From contig DAIDLI010000221.1 of NCBI GenBank assembly GCA_027449545.1, positions 19,054-83,053 on the forward strand: a stretch of DNA of 64,000 bases. Reading direction: 5' to 3'. The translations under genes were made by a program, and so were the position numbers. Of this stretch, positions 25,954 to 35,029 are shown piece after piece; within the stretch, counting starts at the first letter, position 1; each line of letters starts with the position of its first letter. The notes under the pieces were generated by a model. The model saw only the letters and a list, made by a program, of their open reading frames with translations, did not search any database and was not told the origin of the DNA. The DNA comes from Acidobacteriaceae bacterium (GTDB taxonomy: Bacteria > Acidobacteriota > Terriglobia > Terriglobales > Acidobacteriaceae).

Positions 25954-27225
25954 ATGCTGAAAAAATGGTATGCAGCGCGGATGTACAGCTGGGAGACGCG
26001 GCTGACGACGCGCGATGAAAATCGTGTGATTCGCCCCCTGGAATGGGGCTTTGAGTGGCTGACGCCGTTTCTTGCGTCCCACGGGTTTGCCGAGGCCATT
26101 CCGGCCGCGGGCATCGAAAGAGATCCCGCCGCGGCCGAAGCTGCAATGGTTCGCATCAACCAGCTCCTCATCGAGCACAGCGACCGATATTTTGGGTATG
26201 AGCGGCCCACCGACTTCCGCCTGGAAGAGCGGGCGCCGCAGCTGTTCCCCACCAACGTGCGGCCGGAGACGCTGGCCCGCGACGCCGAGCTGCGTGAGCA
26301 GGCTGCCAACGGCTCGCTGCCGCCGGCGCAGTTTCTGCGCTTTACCTCGCCGGAGCGCACGCCGTATCCCGAGAACGACCTGGTCAACGCGCGCTGGTAT
26401 CCCGCGCCCGCACACAAGGACCCGCGGCGGCCCAAACAGGCGATTGTGGTGATGCCGCAATGGAACGCCGATGCTTTCAGCCATAACGCCCTGTGCGCGA
26501 TGTTCAACCGCATGGGAATCTCGGCGCTGCGGCTCTCGAAGCCGTATCACGACATCCGCCGTCCGGCAGAGCTGGAGCGCTCCGATTACGCGGTCAGCGC
26601 CAACATCGGCCGCACCATCTCCGCCTGCCGCCAGGCGGTGGTGGACATCCGCTGCTGTCTCGACTGGCTCGAGGAGCAGGGCTACGAACACTTTGGCGTG
26701 CTCGGCACGAGCCTCGGCTCCTGCTACGCCTTCCTGGCCAGCGCGCACGATCCGCGCCTGCGGGTGAACGCCTTCAATCACGCTTCGACGGCGTTTGGCG
26801 ATGTGGTGTGGGCGGGCCAGAGCACGCGGCACATCCGCGCGGGCCTGGAACAGGCCGGGCTCACGCAGGAGCGCCTGCGCGCGCTGTGGGCCGCGGTCAG
26901 CCCGGTCAACTACTATGCGAAGTTTGCCGGACCCGAGGCCAACGGCGCAGCCAAGAACTCCCTGCTGGTGTACGCCGACTACGACCTGACCTTCCCGCGC
27001 GAGTACTCGGTGCAGGTGGTGGAGGCCTTCCGCCGCCACGGGGTGCGCTTTGAACCGCACGTGCTGCCCTGCGGCCATTACACCACCGGCGAAACGCCCT
27101 ACAAGTTCATCGACGGCTGGCACATGGGGTGGTTCGTTTATCGCGCCTTCAAAGCCCTGCGCACTGAAAAGGCACGAGCCGAGTTGCAGGCCGGCAGCGC
27201 CGAGAAAGAAAGTGCGCTGCGCTGA
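25954..27225 (+). CDS. Alpha/beta hydrolase, ABHD18-like
   Basis: The 423-residue protein has an alpha/beta-hydrolase core with the nucleophile elbow GTSLGSCYAF (serine near residue 253), a candidate acid in VYADYDLTFP and a histidine in LPCGHYTTGE near the C-terminus. The long N-terminal part (1-150) and the helical segment after the elbow (QSTRHIRAGLEQAGL) resemble the ABHD18/DUF2048 group, whose substrate I cannot state. There is no signal peptide. ATG 25954 starts the region with good composition; an upstream ATG at 25897 has no support. It stands alone, convergent with the POTRA gene. Confidence 0.78.
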   Translation: MLKKWYAARMYSWETRLTTRDENRVIRPLEWGFEWLTPFLASHGFAEAIPAAGIERDPAAAEAAMVRINQLLIEHSDRYFGYERPTDFRLEERAPQLFPTNVRPETLARDAELREQAANGSLPPAQFLRFTSPERTPYPENDLVNARWYPAPAHKDPRRPKQAIVVMPQWNADAFSHNALCAMFNRMGISALRLSKPYHDIRRPAELERSDYAVSANIGRTISACRQAVVDIRCCLDWLEEQGYEHFGVLGTSLGSCYAFLASAHDPRLRVNAFNHASTAFGDVVWAGQSTRHIRAGLEQAGLTQERLRALWAAVSPVNYYAKFAGPEANGAAKNSLLVYADYDLTFPREYSVQVVEAFRRHGVRFEPHVLPCGHYTTGETPYKFIDGWHMGWFVYRAFKALRTEKARAELQAGSAEKESALR

Positions 27226-27273
27226 GGCCACGGCGCTCTGCCGAAGCGCGGCGGACTAGCAGCGGGTCGCCCT

Positions 27274-28545
27274 CTAAGCGGCTTTGGCGAAGTGGAAGAT
27301 GCAGTGGACCTGGTGGGTGGCAGCATCGGGCTTGAAATCAAAGGTTGTCGTCATGGTTCGCATCCACTTCGCCAGAGCCTTGTCTTTCTTTTGCGCCTGC
27401 GCCGCGAAGCTATCCAGGTAGCTCTCGTCGAACACATCCCCGGGGGCCATCTTCCAGGCGCGCTTCAGGCGGCTGGCGATGGCGTCGGGGGCACCCTCGA
27501 ATGTGACGGAGGCGAACCGGTACTGCGCACCCGGAGCGATTTCGAGGCTGTAGTTCACGATGTGAGCGTCGTCGTTCAACTGAGGGTGCAGAACAACCGA
27601 GCAATCGAGATAGCCGCGCGCGGCGTAGGCATCGCGGACCGCCAGCACAAACAGATCCAGCGGGCGCCCGGCGCCTCGCGGTGTTTTGGAGAGCTTTTTC
27701 TTGATTTCGGCGCGGGTGACCAGCGCATTGACGGGAAGATCGATCTTTCCGAGCTTGTAGATTGCGCCTTCGTGGACTGTCACCGAATAGGGGACGTCGA
27801 TGGACCCAGCGGCCATGACAGGAGCGCCCTGGGCAACATCGACGTGGGCGGCCGCATAGCCTTGATCGTGGTACAGCTCTTCAAAGGCGCGCTTGAGGCC
27901 GACGGTGGTGTTCTCGGTATCGAAGCCGTTGCCGGTTTGTCCTTTGGCCAGAAGGCTGACCTTGGGCTGCATAGCGGGGGAGACGCCGGCGAGCTGAATC
28001 GGACCGATGTGCACAGGCGGGGAAACGGTGAAGTTGACCTCGGTGAGCTTCTGCGGGCCCAGGCCGCTGGTGAGTGTGGCTTTCGCGCTGGCCTTAACGC
28101 CCTTCGCCGCCAGCATCTCCTCGAACAGGCGGCAAATCCCATCGTTCATGGAACCGCTGGGCGGCAGCAGGCCGTGGTAAAGCGGAAAGCGGGCGTGGAG
28201 CTGGGCGTCGAGCGCCTTGCCCGGCGTGAGCGGCAGGTTTTCCAGGTGCATGGGGTAGAGGCGGGTAGTCGGGGTCAGGGTAAAGAGCAGTCCCCTCCTG
28301 GCCGCCCTGAATTTCACCTCGCTGAACATTCCGGTATCGTTGAGCTGCCGCGCATGGGCCTTCACGGCGGCTGCGGTGAGGCGGGTGGTGGTGTTCAGGC
28401 CAGAGGCCGCGAGGAGTTCCTGCTGGGTGTATTGCGGCGCTCCGGCAAAGCGGACGGCCAGGGGTCTGGCTTTTCTCTGCGCGGGCAGGGAAAGGGAAGA
28501 TAGCAAAAGCAGAAAGAGGGTGAGGGAGACCCGCCGTTTGGTCAT
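27274..28545 (-). CDS. Secreted POTRA-repeat protein lacking a beta-barrel
   Basis: The 423-residue protein carries a signal peptide (MTKRRVSLTLFLLLLSSLSLPAQ) and then successive POTRA-like units of BamA type: about 29-90 (VRFAGAPQYTQQELLAASGL), 95-195, 196-300 (VHIGPIQLAGVSPAM...GYAAAHVDV) and 300-410 (YKLGKIDL, YAARGYLDCSVV). It ends at DFKPDAATHQVHCIFHFAKAA, without the roughly 350-residue Omp85 barrel. It may be a periplasmic partner of outer-membrane assembly or a two-partner-secretion-like accessory. Neighbours are an M23 peptidase and lipid A genes, all envelope functions. Confidence 0.75.
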   Translation of the reverse strand: MTKRRVSLTLFLLLLSSLSLPAQRKARPLAVRFAGAPQYTQQELLAASGLNTTTRLTAAAVKAHARQLNDTGMFSEVKFRAARRGLLFTLTPTTRLYPMHLENLPLTPGKALDAQLHARFPLYHGLLPPSGSMNDGICRLFEEMLAAKGVKASAKATLTSGLGPQKLTEVNFTVSPPVHIGPIQLAGVSPAMQPKVSLLAKGQTGNGFDTENTTVGLKRAFEELYHDQGYAAAHVDVAQGAPVMAAGSIDVPYSVTVHEGAIYKLGKIDLPVNALVTRAEIKKKLSKTPRGAGRPLDLFVLAVRDAYAARGYLDCSVVLHPQLNDDAHIVNYSLEIAPGAQYRFASVTFEGAPDAIASRLKRAWKMAPGDVFDESYLDSFAAQAQKKDKALAKWMRTMTTTFDFKPDAATHQVHCIFHFAKAA

Positions 28546-28653
28546 GACTGCGCAAGATTACCAAACGAGTCCATATACGGCTAGTCAGGTGCGACGAAGG
28601 TCGAGCTGTTGGGAGCGCCGGCACTCCGCGCCGGTCGCGGGGGAATTCGCAGC

Positions 28654-29544
28654 CTAGTGCACTACGCTCAGGTTCATCCGCAGCAGCTTAGCGGGATCGA
28701 GATGGGCGTTCTCCCAGCGCACCTCCCAATGCAGGTGGGGTCCGGTAACGCGGCCGGTGGCTCCGCTGAGGCCGAGAAGTTGGCCCCTGGCCACGTGCTG
28801 GCCCTCGCGGACGTCGATGCGGCTGAGGTGCATGACGACCGTATAGAGCCCGAGTCCGTGGTCGAGCACGACGCAGTTGCCCTCGAAGTAGAGCTTGCGC
28901 GCCAACAGCACGACCCCGGCGTTCGAGGCATGCACGGGGGTGCCCACGCGGGCGCGGAAGTCCATGCCATTGTGCACGCTGGCCAGCTTGCCGTTGAAGG
29001 TGCGGCGAGTGCCGAAGCTGGCTGTGGGCGTGGCCTTGACCGGAGCGCGGAAGTTGCCGGACCACAGCGGCTGGGGCGCGCTCACGGCGAAGACCTTCTT
29101 CTTGAGCGCGATCTCCGCCTCAATGGCGGCTAGCTCAGAAGGCGTGGGATTGATGAACCGTGGCGCTACGCTCAGCCTGCCGGTGCGGTAGTGGGCGGGG
29201 TGAATCTGGATAGTCTGCCCGAGGTCGCGCACTCCACCGCCGGCGAGGGTTTCAGTGATCGCAAGTGTGGACGGGCCGGTGGGCGCCTGAACGTCCACGC
29301 CAGCCAGTGCCACCCAGGAGTGGCCCGAGCGGAAGAACTCGATCTTCTGGCCGAGCCATTCGCCATGAAGCGTGGCGGCGGCGGGCGCGGCAACGCGGAT
29401 CAACTCCGGAGAGCCGGCCACAACGACAGAGGGTGTGAGGGTGACGGCGGAAGGCTGGGCAGCCACGGCCTGCCCGAGCAACAGCGCGGCAACGAAGGCG
29501 AAGAGGAAGGTGACGGGGCGGCGCAGGCCTGTTTCTGAATTCAT
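28654..29544 (-). CDS. M23 (LytM) family metallopeptidase, secreted
   Basis: The 296-residue protein has a signal peptide (residues 1-29), an N-terminal beta-rich region (about 35-150) and a C-terminal LytM domain (about 175-290). The zinc site is complete: HNGMDF near residue 190 gives the first His and Asp, and GPHLHWEV near 265 gives the HxH pair. It probably cleaves peptidoglycan cross-links or, as in EnvC-like proteins, helps an amidase. It lies between the POTRA gene and another secreted protein on the same strand with short gaps (108 and 10 nt), suggesting one envelope operon. Confidence 0.9.
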   Translation of the reverse strand: MNSETGLRRPVTFLFAFVAALLLGQAVAAQPSAVTLTPSVVVAGSPELIRVAAPAAATLHGEWLGQKIEFFRSGHSWVALAGVDVQAPTGPSTLAITETLAGGGVRDLGQTIQIHPAHYRTGRLSVAPRFINPTPSELAAIEAEIALKKKVFAVSAPQPLWSGNFRAPVKATPTASFGTRRTFNGKLASVHNGMDFRARVGTPVHASNAGVVLLARKLYFEGNCVVLDHGLGLYTVVMHLSRIDVREGQHVARGQLLGLSGATGRVTGPHLHWEVRWENAHLDPAKLLRMNLSVVH

Positions 29545-29554
29545 TCCTTTGGTG

Positions 29555-30199
29555 TTAGTGCGCGCTCTTGGCCTTCAGATACTTGTTGAACGGGACCTGG
29601 AACGGGAAGAGTTGCTGTCCGTCGGCGTTACGCAGCTCGTAGAGATAGAGATCGGCGCCCTTCAGAGGATCACTGGTTCCGGGCAGGACGTAGAAGAGGA
29701 ATCCAGCGCGGGTGGTATGCGGCTCGACGGCGAGGGCCTGATACTCGAAGGTGTCGAAGTCTTGTTCAATCTGCTTGTTGTGGTTCTTGTGGTGGAAGTG
29801 AATCCCAGGAATCGGCGTCGGAACGCCCATCATCGGCCGGGGATCGTAGTTGCCCATGAGCCGTTCCACGTCCTGCGGTTCGGCGGCCTGCACGCGCTGG
29901 CCGCTGGCGGTCTCGAAGAGGATCCGCGCGTCGCGCAGGTTGATGGGCTTGTCGCCGTTATTGGTGATGATGAGGCGAACCGGCATCACGCCGTATTTGT
30001 AGTAGTCGTGAAAGTTGAAGAGCTGCTGTTTTTCCTTGGTTTCGTAGGGCTCGACGGCGATGGCAACCTGCTCCTTCTTGTGGACCTCGACGGCCGGGAA
30101 GGAGGTGGCCGGAGTGACCGGAGGTGCGCTATGCTCCGCGCCCAGCGCGGGCAGAGTGAGCCCGAGCAGCAGAAACGGAAGCAGGCGGAGGTTCGTCAT
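29555..30199 (-). CDS. Secreted hypothetical protein
   Basis: The 214-residue product starts with a signal peptide (MTNLRLLPFLLLGLTLPALG, cleavage near residue 20-21). The mature part contains a short linker, then VRLIITNNGDKPINLRDARILF, a beta-sandwich-like pattern seen in proteins that describe extracytoplasmic assembly or binding modules. A His-rich segment, GIHFHHKNHNKQIEQD, stands near residue 140. The frame remains open upstream to 30514, but that part is an antisense artefact of waaA. It is 10 nt from the M23 peptidase and probably first in that operon. Function unknown. Confidence 0.75.
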   Translation of the reverse strand: MTNLRLLPFLLLGLTLPALGAEHSAPPVTPATSFPAVEVHKKEQVAIAVEPYETKEKQQLFNFHDYYKYGVMPVRLIITNNGDKPINLRDARILFETASGQRVQAAEPQDVERLMGNYDPRPMMGVPTPIPGIHFHHKNHNKQIEQDFDTFEYQALAVEPHTTRAGFLFYVLPGTSDPLKGADLYLYELRNADGQQLFPFQVPFNKYLKAKSAH

Positions 30200-30255
30200 C
30201 GCACGCAACTGTATCATTTTAAGGTTAGACAGCGCGAAGGCGGATTCCGTTACGC

Positions 30256-31548
30256 ATGATCCTGTTTTTCTACAACCTGGCGCTGGCAGTGGCGCTGGTA
30301 GCCAGCGCGCCCTGGTGGCTGTGGAAGATGGCGACCACGCACAAATACCGCCAGGGCCTGCGGGAGCGGCTGGGGCGGGTGCCGCAGCGCCTGCTGGGGG
30401 ACCGGCGGCCGGTGATCTGGCTGCACGCGGTATCGGTGGGCGAGGTACTGGCGGTGACCCGGCTGGTGAGCGATCTGGACGGGGCCTTCCCCGGGCACCG
30501 GGTAATGATCTCAACCACGACCCGGACCGGGCAGGAGCTGGCCCAGAAGCGCTTTGGAGCGGAGCGCGTCTTCTATTGCCCGCTCGACCTGGGCTGGGCG
30601 GTGCGGGCGTATCTGAACGCGCTGCAACCGCGGCTGCTGATCCTGGCTGAAACCGAGTTCTGGCCCAACCTGCTGAGCGGCTGCTTTCGCCGCGGGATTC
30701 CGGTGACGGTGGTGAATGCGCGCATCTCGGACCGTTCCTGGCCGCGCTATCTGCGCCTGCGGCGGCTGTGGCGGCCGTTTCTGCGGCGGCTGGAGCGGGT
30801 GCTGGCGCAGAGTGAGACCGACGCGGCCCGGCTGACGGCGCTGGGGTGCGATCGCGAGCGGGTGAGCGTTGCCGGGAATCTGAAGTTCGATGTGCGCGCG
30901 GCCCAGGAGGCGGAGATCACGCGGCTGCTGCGAGCGAAGATTGGAGGACTGCGGTTCGTGGTAGCGGGCAGCACATTGGAGGGTGAAGAAGCCGCCCTGG
31001 TGGAAGCCTGGCCCGATTTGCTGGCTGCCGATCCGGAACTTGTGCTGGTGCTGGCGCCGCGGCATCCGGAACGCTTTGCCGCGGTGGCAGCGCTGCTGGA
31101 GCACGCCGGAGCAGCGTGGATGCGGCGCTCGGAGTGGGGGATTGCACCGCGACCGCTGAAGGCGGGCGAGATTTTGCTGCTCGACACAATCGGCGAGCTC
31201 GCCTCCGTGTACTCGCTCGCCGCGGTAGCTTTTGTGGGCGGCAGCCTGATTCCGGCCGGTGGGCACAACCCGCTGGAGCCGGCGCAGTTCGGCGTGCCTA
31301 TCGTCATGGGGCCGCACTACGCCAACTTCCGCGCTATCACCGACGACCTGCGTAGCCGCGATGCTCTGCGGATTACAGAGCAGTCTGCGCTGACCCGGAC
31401 TCTGCTTGAGCTGCTGCTCGATCGCACCGAGGCGGATCGCATGGGTGTTCGCGCGCTGGAAGTGTTCGATGAGCAGGCGGGGGCAACCAGCCGCTGCGTA
31501 ACGGCAGTTCGGGCGGTCCTTGCCGCCAGCGGCGAGCGCACGGTATGA
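30256..31548 (+). CDS. waaA: 3-deoxy-D-manno-octulosonic acid transferase
   Basis: The 430-residue GT30 enzyme adds Kdo from CMP-Kdo to the lipid A precursor on the inner-membrane face. An N-terminal membrane helix (MILFFYNLALAVALVASAPW) is followed by IWLHAVSVGEVLAVTRLV, the LAETEFWPNLL acid motif near residue 135 and the C-terminal nucleotide-sugar site with FVGGSLIPAGGHNPLEPA. Length matches WaaA/KdtA. The stop overlaps the lpxK start by ATGA. Its presence with lpxK shows a lipid A-bearing outer membrane. Confidence 0.95.
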   Translation: MILFFYNLALAVALVASAPWWLWKMATTHKYRQGLRERLGRVPQRLLGDRRPVIWLHAVSVGEVLAVTRLVSDLDGAFPGHRVMISTTTRTGQELAQKRFGAERVFYCPLDLGWAVRAYLNALQPRLLILAETEFWPNLLSGCFRRGIPVTVVNARISDRSWPRYLRLRRLWRPFLRRLERVLAQSETDAARLTALGCDRERVSVAGNLKFDVRAAQEAEITRLLRAKIGGLRFVVAGSTLEGEEAALVEAWPDLLAADPELVLVLAPRHPERFAAVAALLEHAGAAWMRRSEWGIAPRPLKAGEILLLDTIGELASVYSLAAVAFVGGSLIPAGGHNPLEPAQFGVPIVMGPHYANFRAITDDLRSRDALRITEQSALTRTLLELLLDRTEADRMGVRALEVFDEQAGATSRCVTAVRAVLAASGERTV

Positions 31549-32516
31549 GCAACGCTGGGGCCGTTCGCCGCCTGTTGCTGCCGCTGGTGCCGCTCTACCG
31601 GCTGGGCGTGGCATTGCAGGGATGGCGGCTGGGCAACGAGAAGGTACAGCGGCTCGGCCGGCCGGTGATCAGCATCGGCAATCTCTCGACGGGCGGTGCA
31701 GGCAAGACGCCGCTGACGATTGCACTGGCGCGGGCCTTCGCTGCTCGCGGTCTACGCGTGGATGTGCTCTCGCGGGGCTATGGGCGACGCGCTGCTCAGC
31801 CGCTTGTGGTGAATCCCGCCGGCACTGCCGAGGAGTGTGGTGACGAGCCGCTGGTGATCGCCCGGGAAGCCGGCGTCCCTGTGTATGTGGCGGCGCGACG
31901 CTATGAAGCGGGTCTGCTGGCAGAGGCGGGAGGAGATGCGCGGCTCCATTTGCTCGACGACGGTTTCCAGCACCGCCGGCTTCACCGCGACGTGAATCTT
32001 CTGTTGCTGAACCGGCAGGACTGGAGCGACACGCTGCTGCCCGCGGGCAATCTGCGCGAGCCGCTCCCCGCCATCCGCCGCGCCGACGCGATCCTGATTC
32101 CCGCCGAAGAGGCAGAGCTGGAAGCCCTGTTGCGCGCCCGCGGTTTCAGCGGCCCGGTGTGGCAGGTGCGTCGGCGCATGCAGCCGCCGAGGGTGCAGGG
32201 TCCGGTGGTCGCCTTCTGCGGCATCGCCCGCCCCGGGCAATTCTTCGCCGGCCTGGAAGCCGGAGGCGTGCAGGTTGCCAGCCGGGTGGCATTCCGCGAT
32301 CATCATCGCTATATCCCGCACGATATCGACTGCCTGCGTGATGCGGCGCGTGCTGTAAACGCGGCCGCATTCGTAACTACCGAAAAGGACCGGGTGCGGC
32401 TGGGGGGCCTGGAGCCGGCTCTGGTTGCCAGTGCGCCGTTGTTCACGGCGGGCTTAGACCTGGAGATCGTGGACCAGTCCGGCGTGCTGAATTGGCTGGT
32501 GGCGCGGATCACCTAA
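31545..32516 (+). CDS. lpxK: Tetraacyldisaccharide 4'-kinase
   Basis: The 323-residue P-loop kinase phosphorylates the 4' position of the lipid A disaccharide. An N-terminal membrane-associating helix is followed by SIGNLSTGGAGKTPLTIALA (Walker A near residues 48-60), YGRRAAQPLVV, and the family signature HLLDDGFQHRRLHRDV near residue 135. Translation is coupled to waaA through a 4-nt overlap. The usual bacterial order is kept, so this pair is a conserved lipid A operon. Confidence 0.95.
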   Translation: MSNAGAVRRLLLPLVPLYRLGVALQGWRLGNEKVQRLGRPVISIGNLSTGGAGKTPLTIALARAFAARGLRVDVLSRGYGRRAAQPLVVNPAGTAEECGDEPLVIAREAGVPVYVAARRYEAGLLAEAGGDARLHLLDDGFQHRRLHRDVNLLLLNRQDWSDTLLPAGNLREPLPAIRRADAILIPAEEAELEALLRARGFSGPVWQVRRRMQPPRVQGPVVAFCGIARPGQFFAGLEAGGVQVASRVAFRDHHRYIPHDIDCLRDAARAVNAAAFVTTEKDRVRLGGLEPALVASAPLFTAGLDLEIVDQSGVLNWLVARIT

Positions 32517-32644
32517 TTTGGACTGCGCGGGGGCTTTTCGAGCGAAGCAGGGGGCAGCAATCCTGTTGGTGAAAAATGCGATCCAGCTTCCTGCCTGAGG
32601 AGGCCATAAGCTGCTAAACTCCCCCTTTTAAGGAAAGAGTGAGC

Positions 32645-34858
32645 ATGACAACACCCGTTCTCCCAACGCAGAAGGGCACGACTGAGTTTCAGCCGTTTGT
32701 GCCGGCCGATCAACGCCCACCCGAGTTCACGCTGCGCGCCGTGGTTCTGGGCGCGATCTTCGGAATTATCTTCGGCGCCGTCACGGTTTACGTGGGTCTG
32801 CGAGCCGGACTGACGGTTGCCGCTTCGATCCCAATCGCCGTCATCTCCATCAGCCTGCTGCGCAAAGATGGCAAGGTCTCGATCCTGGAGTGCATCATCG
32901 TGCAGACGACCGGCAACGCCGGCCAGTCGATTGCGGCGGGCGTGATCTTCACGCTGCCGGCGTTGATCTTCCTGGGCTTCGATCTGCAATACGCACGGAT
33001 CTTCATGCTGGCGCTGATCGGCGGTTATCTGGGCGTGCTGTTCATGGTGCCGCTGCGTCGGCCGCTGATCGTGGAGGAGCACGGCAACCTACAGTTTCCT
33101 GAGGGCACGGCGTGCGCGGATGTGCTGATGGCGGGCGCCAAAGGCGGGACGTTCGCCAGCCGCGTCTTCTTTGGGCTGGGCCTGGGCGCGCTCTACACCT
33201 TCTTCCAGAACGAGAACCTCTTCAACGCATGGCCCGCATCGCCGGAGTATCAGCCGGACTTGGGATTGCAGCATGTGATGAAGGGCGCTTCGATCAAGGC
33301 GGACGCTACTCCCGAGTACCTGGGCGTGGGCTACATCATCGGCGCGCGCACGGCGGGAACGATGTTTGCCGGGGGCGTCTTCTCCTGGCTGGTGGTGATG
33401 CCGCTGATCTACTTCTTCGGCAAGGACCTTCCACATGCCGTCTATCCGGGAACGGTGCCCATTTCGCAGATGGGGCCCGGCGATCTGTGGATCACCTACA
33501 TCCGACCGATGGGCGCTGGAGCGGTGGCGGCGGCCGGACTCATCACTTTGCTGAAGACACTCCCCACCATCTGGGGAGCGCTGAAGGGCGGTTTTCAGCA
33601 CATGCGCGGGCGCACGGTGGCAGCGACCCAGCCCAGCCGCACAGAGAATGATCTGTCTGTAGGAACGGCGGTGATTGGCTCGATCGCCCTGGTTGTGCTG
33701 ATGTTCTTCTTCCTGTGGTTCAAGCCGGTGCCGGGCGCGCAGGTGGGCTGGTTCGGCAACCTGGCGGCGTCGATTCTGGTGGTCGCCTTCGGCTTCCTGT
33801 TTGTCACCGTCAGTTCGCGCATTGTGGGCCTGATCGGAAGCTCGGCGAATCCCATCTCGGGGATGACGATTGCCACGCTGATGGCCACGGCGGCAATCTT
33901 CCTGGTGAGCGGATGGACAGCGCCGGCCTTTGGCGCGCTGGCGATCACGATCGGCGGGGTGGTGTGCATTGCGTCCGCTGAGGCCGGAGATACCTCGCAG
34001 GACCTCAAGACCGGCTTTCTAGTGGGCGCGACGCCGCGGATGCAGCGCTTCGCATTCCTGATCGGCATTGCGGTTTCGACGGTGGCGATCGGCTTCACGC
34101 TGCAACTCATGAACCAGAGCCTGCAGACCTTCCGGGCCGCGCCGCAGCCGTGGAACATCAACGCGCCGCACCCGGGCGTGCAGATCCAGCACGATACGGC
34201 GAGTCTCATCAACGAGTTTCCGGTCATCGCTCCGGACGGCTCCACGACCATTCATCACAAGAGCGAGTACATCGTGCTGAATGCGATCGGGTCCACGGAG
34301 CTGGCGAACGGCAAGTATCTCTACTCGCCCAAGACGGGCGAGATCGAGGTGCATTGGATACCGGGCATCGGCAGCGAGAAGGCGGCGGCCCCGCAGGCAC
34401 AGCTCATGGCCACGGTCATTAACGGCATCCTGAGCCGCAAGCTGCCCTGGGGACTGGTGATGCTGGGGGTGTTCCTGGTGATTGCGATTGAGTTGCTTGG
34501 GGTGCGCTCGCTGTCGCTGGCGGTGGGCGCTTATCTCTCCATCGGAACGACGCTGGCCATCTTCGTGGGCGGCGTGGTGCGCTGGCTGGTGGATTCGGCG
34601 GTGGCGCGCGCCGGCGGGGATCCCGAAGCCGAGGGCGACGTTTCGCCCGGCTCGCTGTATGCCTCCGGCCTAATCGCAGCAGGCGGCATCGTGGGCCTGA
34701 TCGGCGTGGCGCTGCGCGGCTATGAGACCTTCTTCGAAAAGGAGAATCCGATTGCCTGGCCGCACACCTTCCTGTACCACGACTGGGTGTCAGTGCTGGC
34801 CTTTGCGGCCCTGGCGTACTCGCTCTACTACTTCGCGCGCAAGCCGCTGAAGAAGTAG
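32645..34858 (+). CDS. OPT family oligopeptide/metal-chelate transporter
   Basis: The 737-residue inner-membrane protein has about 16 hydrophobic segments spread over its length, beginning with VVLGAIFGIIFGAVTVYVGL and including the family pattern of helices around TTGNAGQSIAAGVIF and NPISGMTIATLM. A non-membrane loop (about 495-590) contains IQHDTASLINEFPVIAPDGS. OPT proteins import peptides, modified peptides or metal chelates with protons; the substrate here cannot be read. ATG 32645 is taken because AAGGAAAGAG precedes it; a GTG two codons earlier is possible. A strong terminator follows. Confidence 0.92.
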   Translation: MTTPVLPTQKGTTEFQPFVPADQRPPEFTLRAVVLGAIFGIIFGAVTVYVGLRAGLTVAASIPIAVISISLLRKDGKVSILECIIVQTTGNAGQSIAAGVIFTLPALIFLGFDLQYARIFMLALIGGYLGVLFMVPLRRPLIVEEHGNLQFPEGTACADVLMAGAKGGTFASRVFFGLGLGALYTFFQNENLFNAWPASPEYQPDLGLQHVMKGASIKADATPEYLGVGYIIGARTAGTMFAGGVFSWLVVMPLIYFFGKDLPHAVYPGTVPISQMGPGDLWITYIRPMGAGAVAAAGLITLLKTLPTIWGALKGGFQHMRGRTVAATQPSRTENDLSVGTAVIGSIALVVLMFFFLWFKPVPGAQVGWFGNLAASILVVAFGFLFVTVSSRIVGLIGSSANPISGMTIATLMATAAIFLVSGWTAPAFGALAITIGGVVCIASAEAGDTSQDLKTGFLVGATPRMQRFAFLIGIAVSTVAIGFTLQLMNQSLQTFRAAPQPWNINAPHPGVQIQHDTASLINEFPVIAPDGSTTIHHKSEYIVLNAIGSTELANGKYLYSPKTGEIEVHWIPGIGSEKAAAPQAQLMATVINGILSRKLPWGLVMLGVFLVIAIELLGVRSLSLAVGAYLSIGTTLAIFVGGVVRWLVDSAVARAGGDPEAEGDVSPGSLYASGLIAAGGIVGLIGVALRGYETFFEKENPIAWPHTFLYHDWVSVLAFAALAYSLYYFARKPLKK

Positions 34859-34897
34859 GCGGAGATTGTCGGGGCAGGTTTGCGTCTCCTGGAATAC

Positions 34898-34932
34898 ATG
34901 GGCCGAAACTCTTCGATAGAGTTTCGGCCCAT
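34898..34932. terminator. 14-bp perfect terminator hairpin
   Basis: ATGGGCCGAAACTC (34898-34911) pairs with GAGTTTCGGCCCAT (34919-34932) around a 7-nt loop and is followed by TTGTGTTT on the plus strand. It lies 39 nt past the OPT transporter stop and before the convergent GH16 gene, so it can close both transcription units. Confidence 0.82.
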
Positions 34933-35029
34933 TTGTGTTTCCGCCATCCATTCTGCCTGTCGCTTTCCTCACAAGCGCGTGAGAAAGGGGGAGTTTCTCA
35001 CGCCGGCGCAAGTTGTCTTTCCCAGCGCA

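Noticed and set aside
27292..28503. 403-codon plus-strand frame opposite the POTRA gene
   Set aside because: The minus-strand product has a signal peptide and POTRA pattern; the plus-strand product is repetitive antisense sequence.
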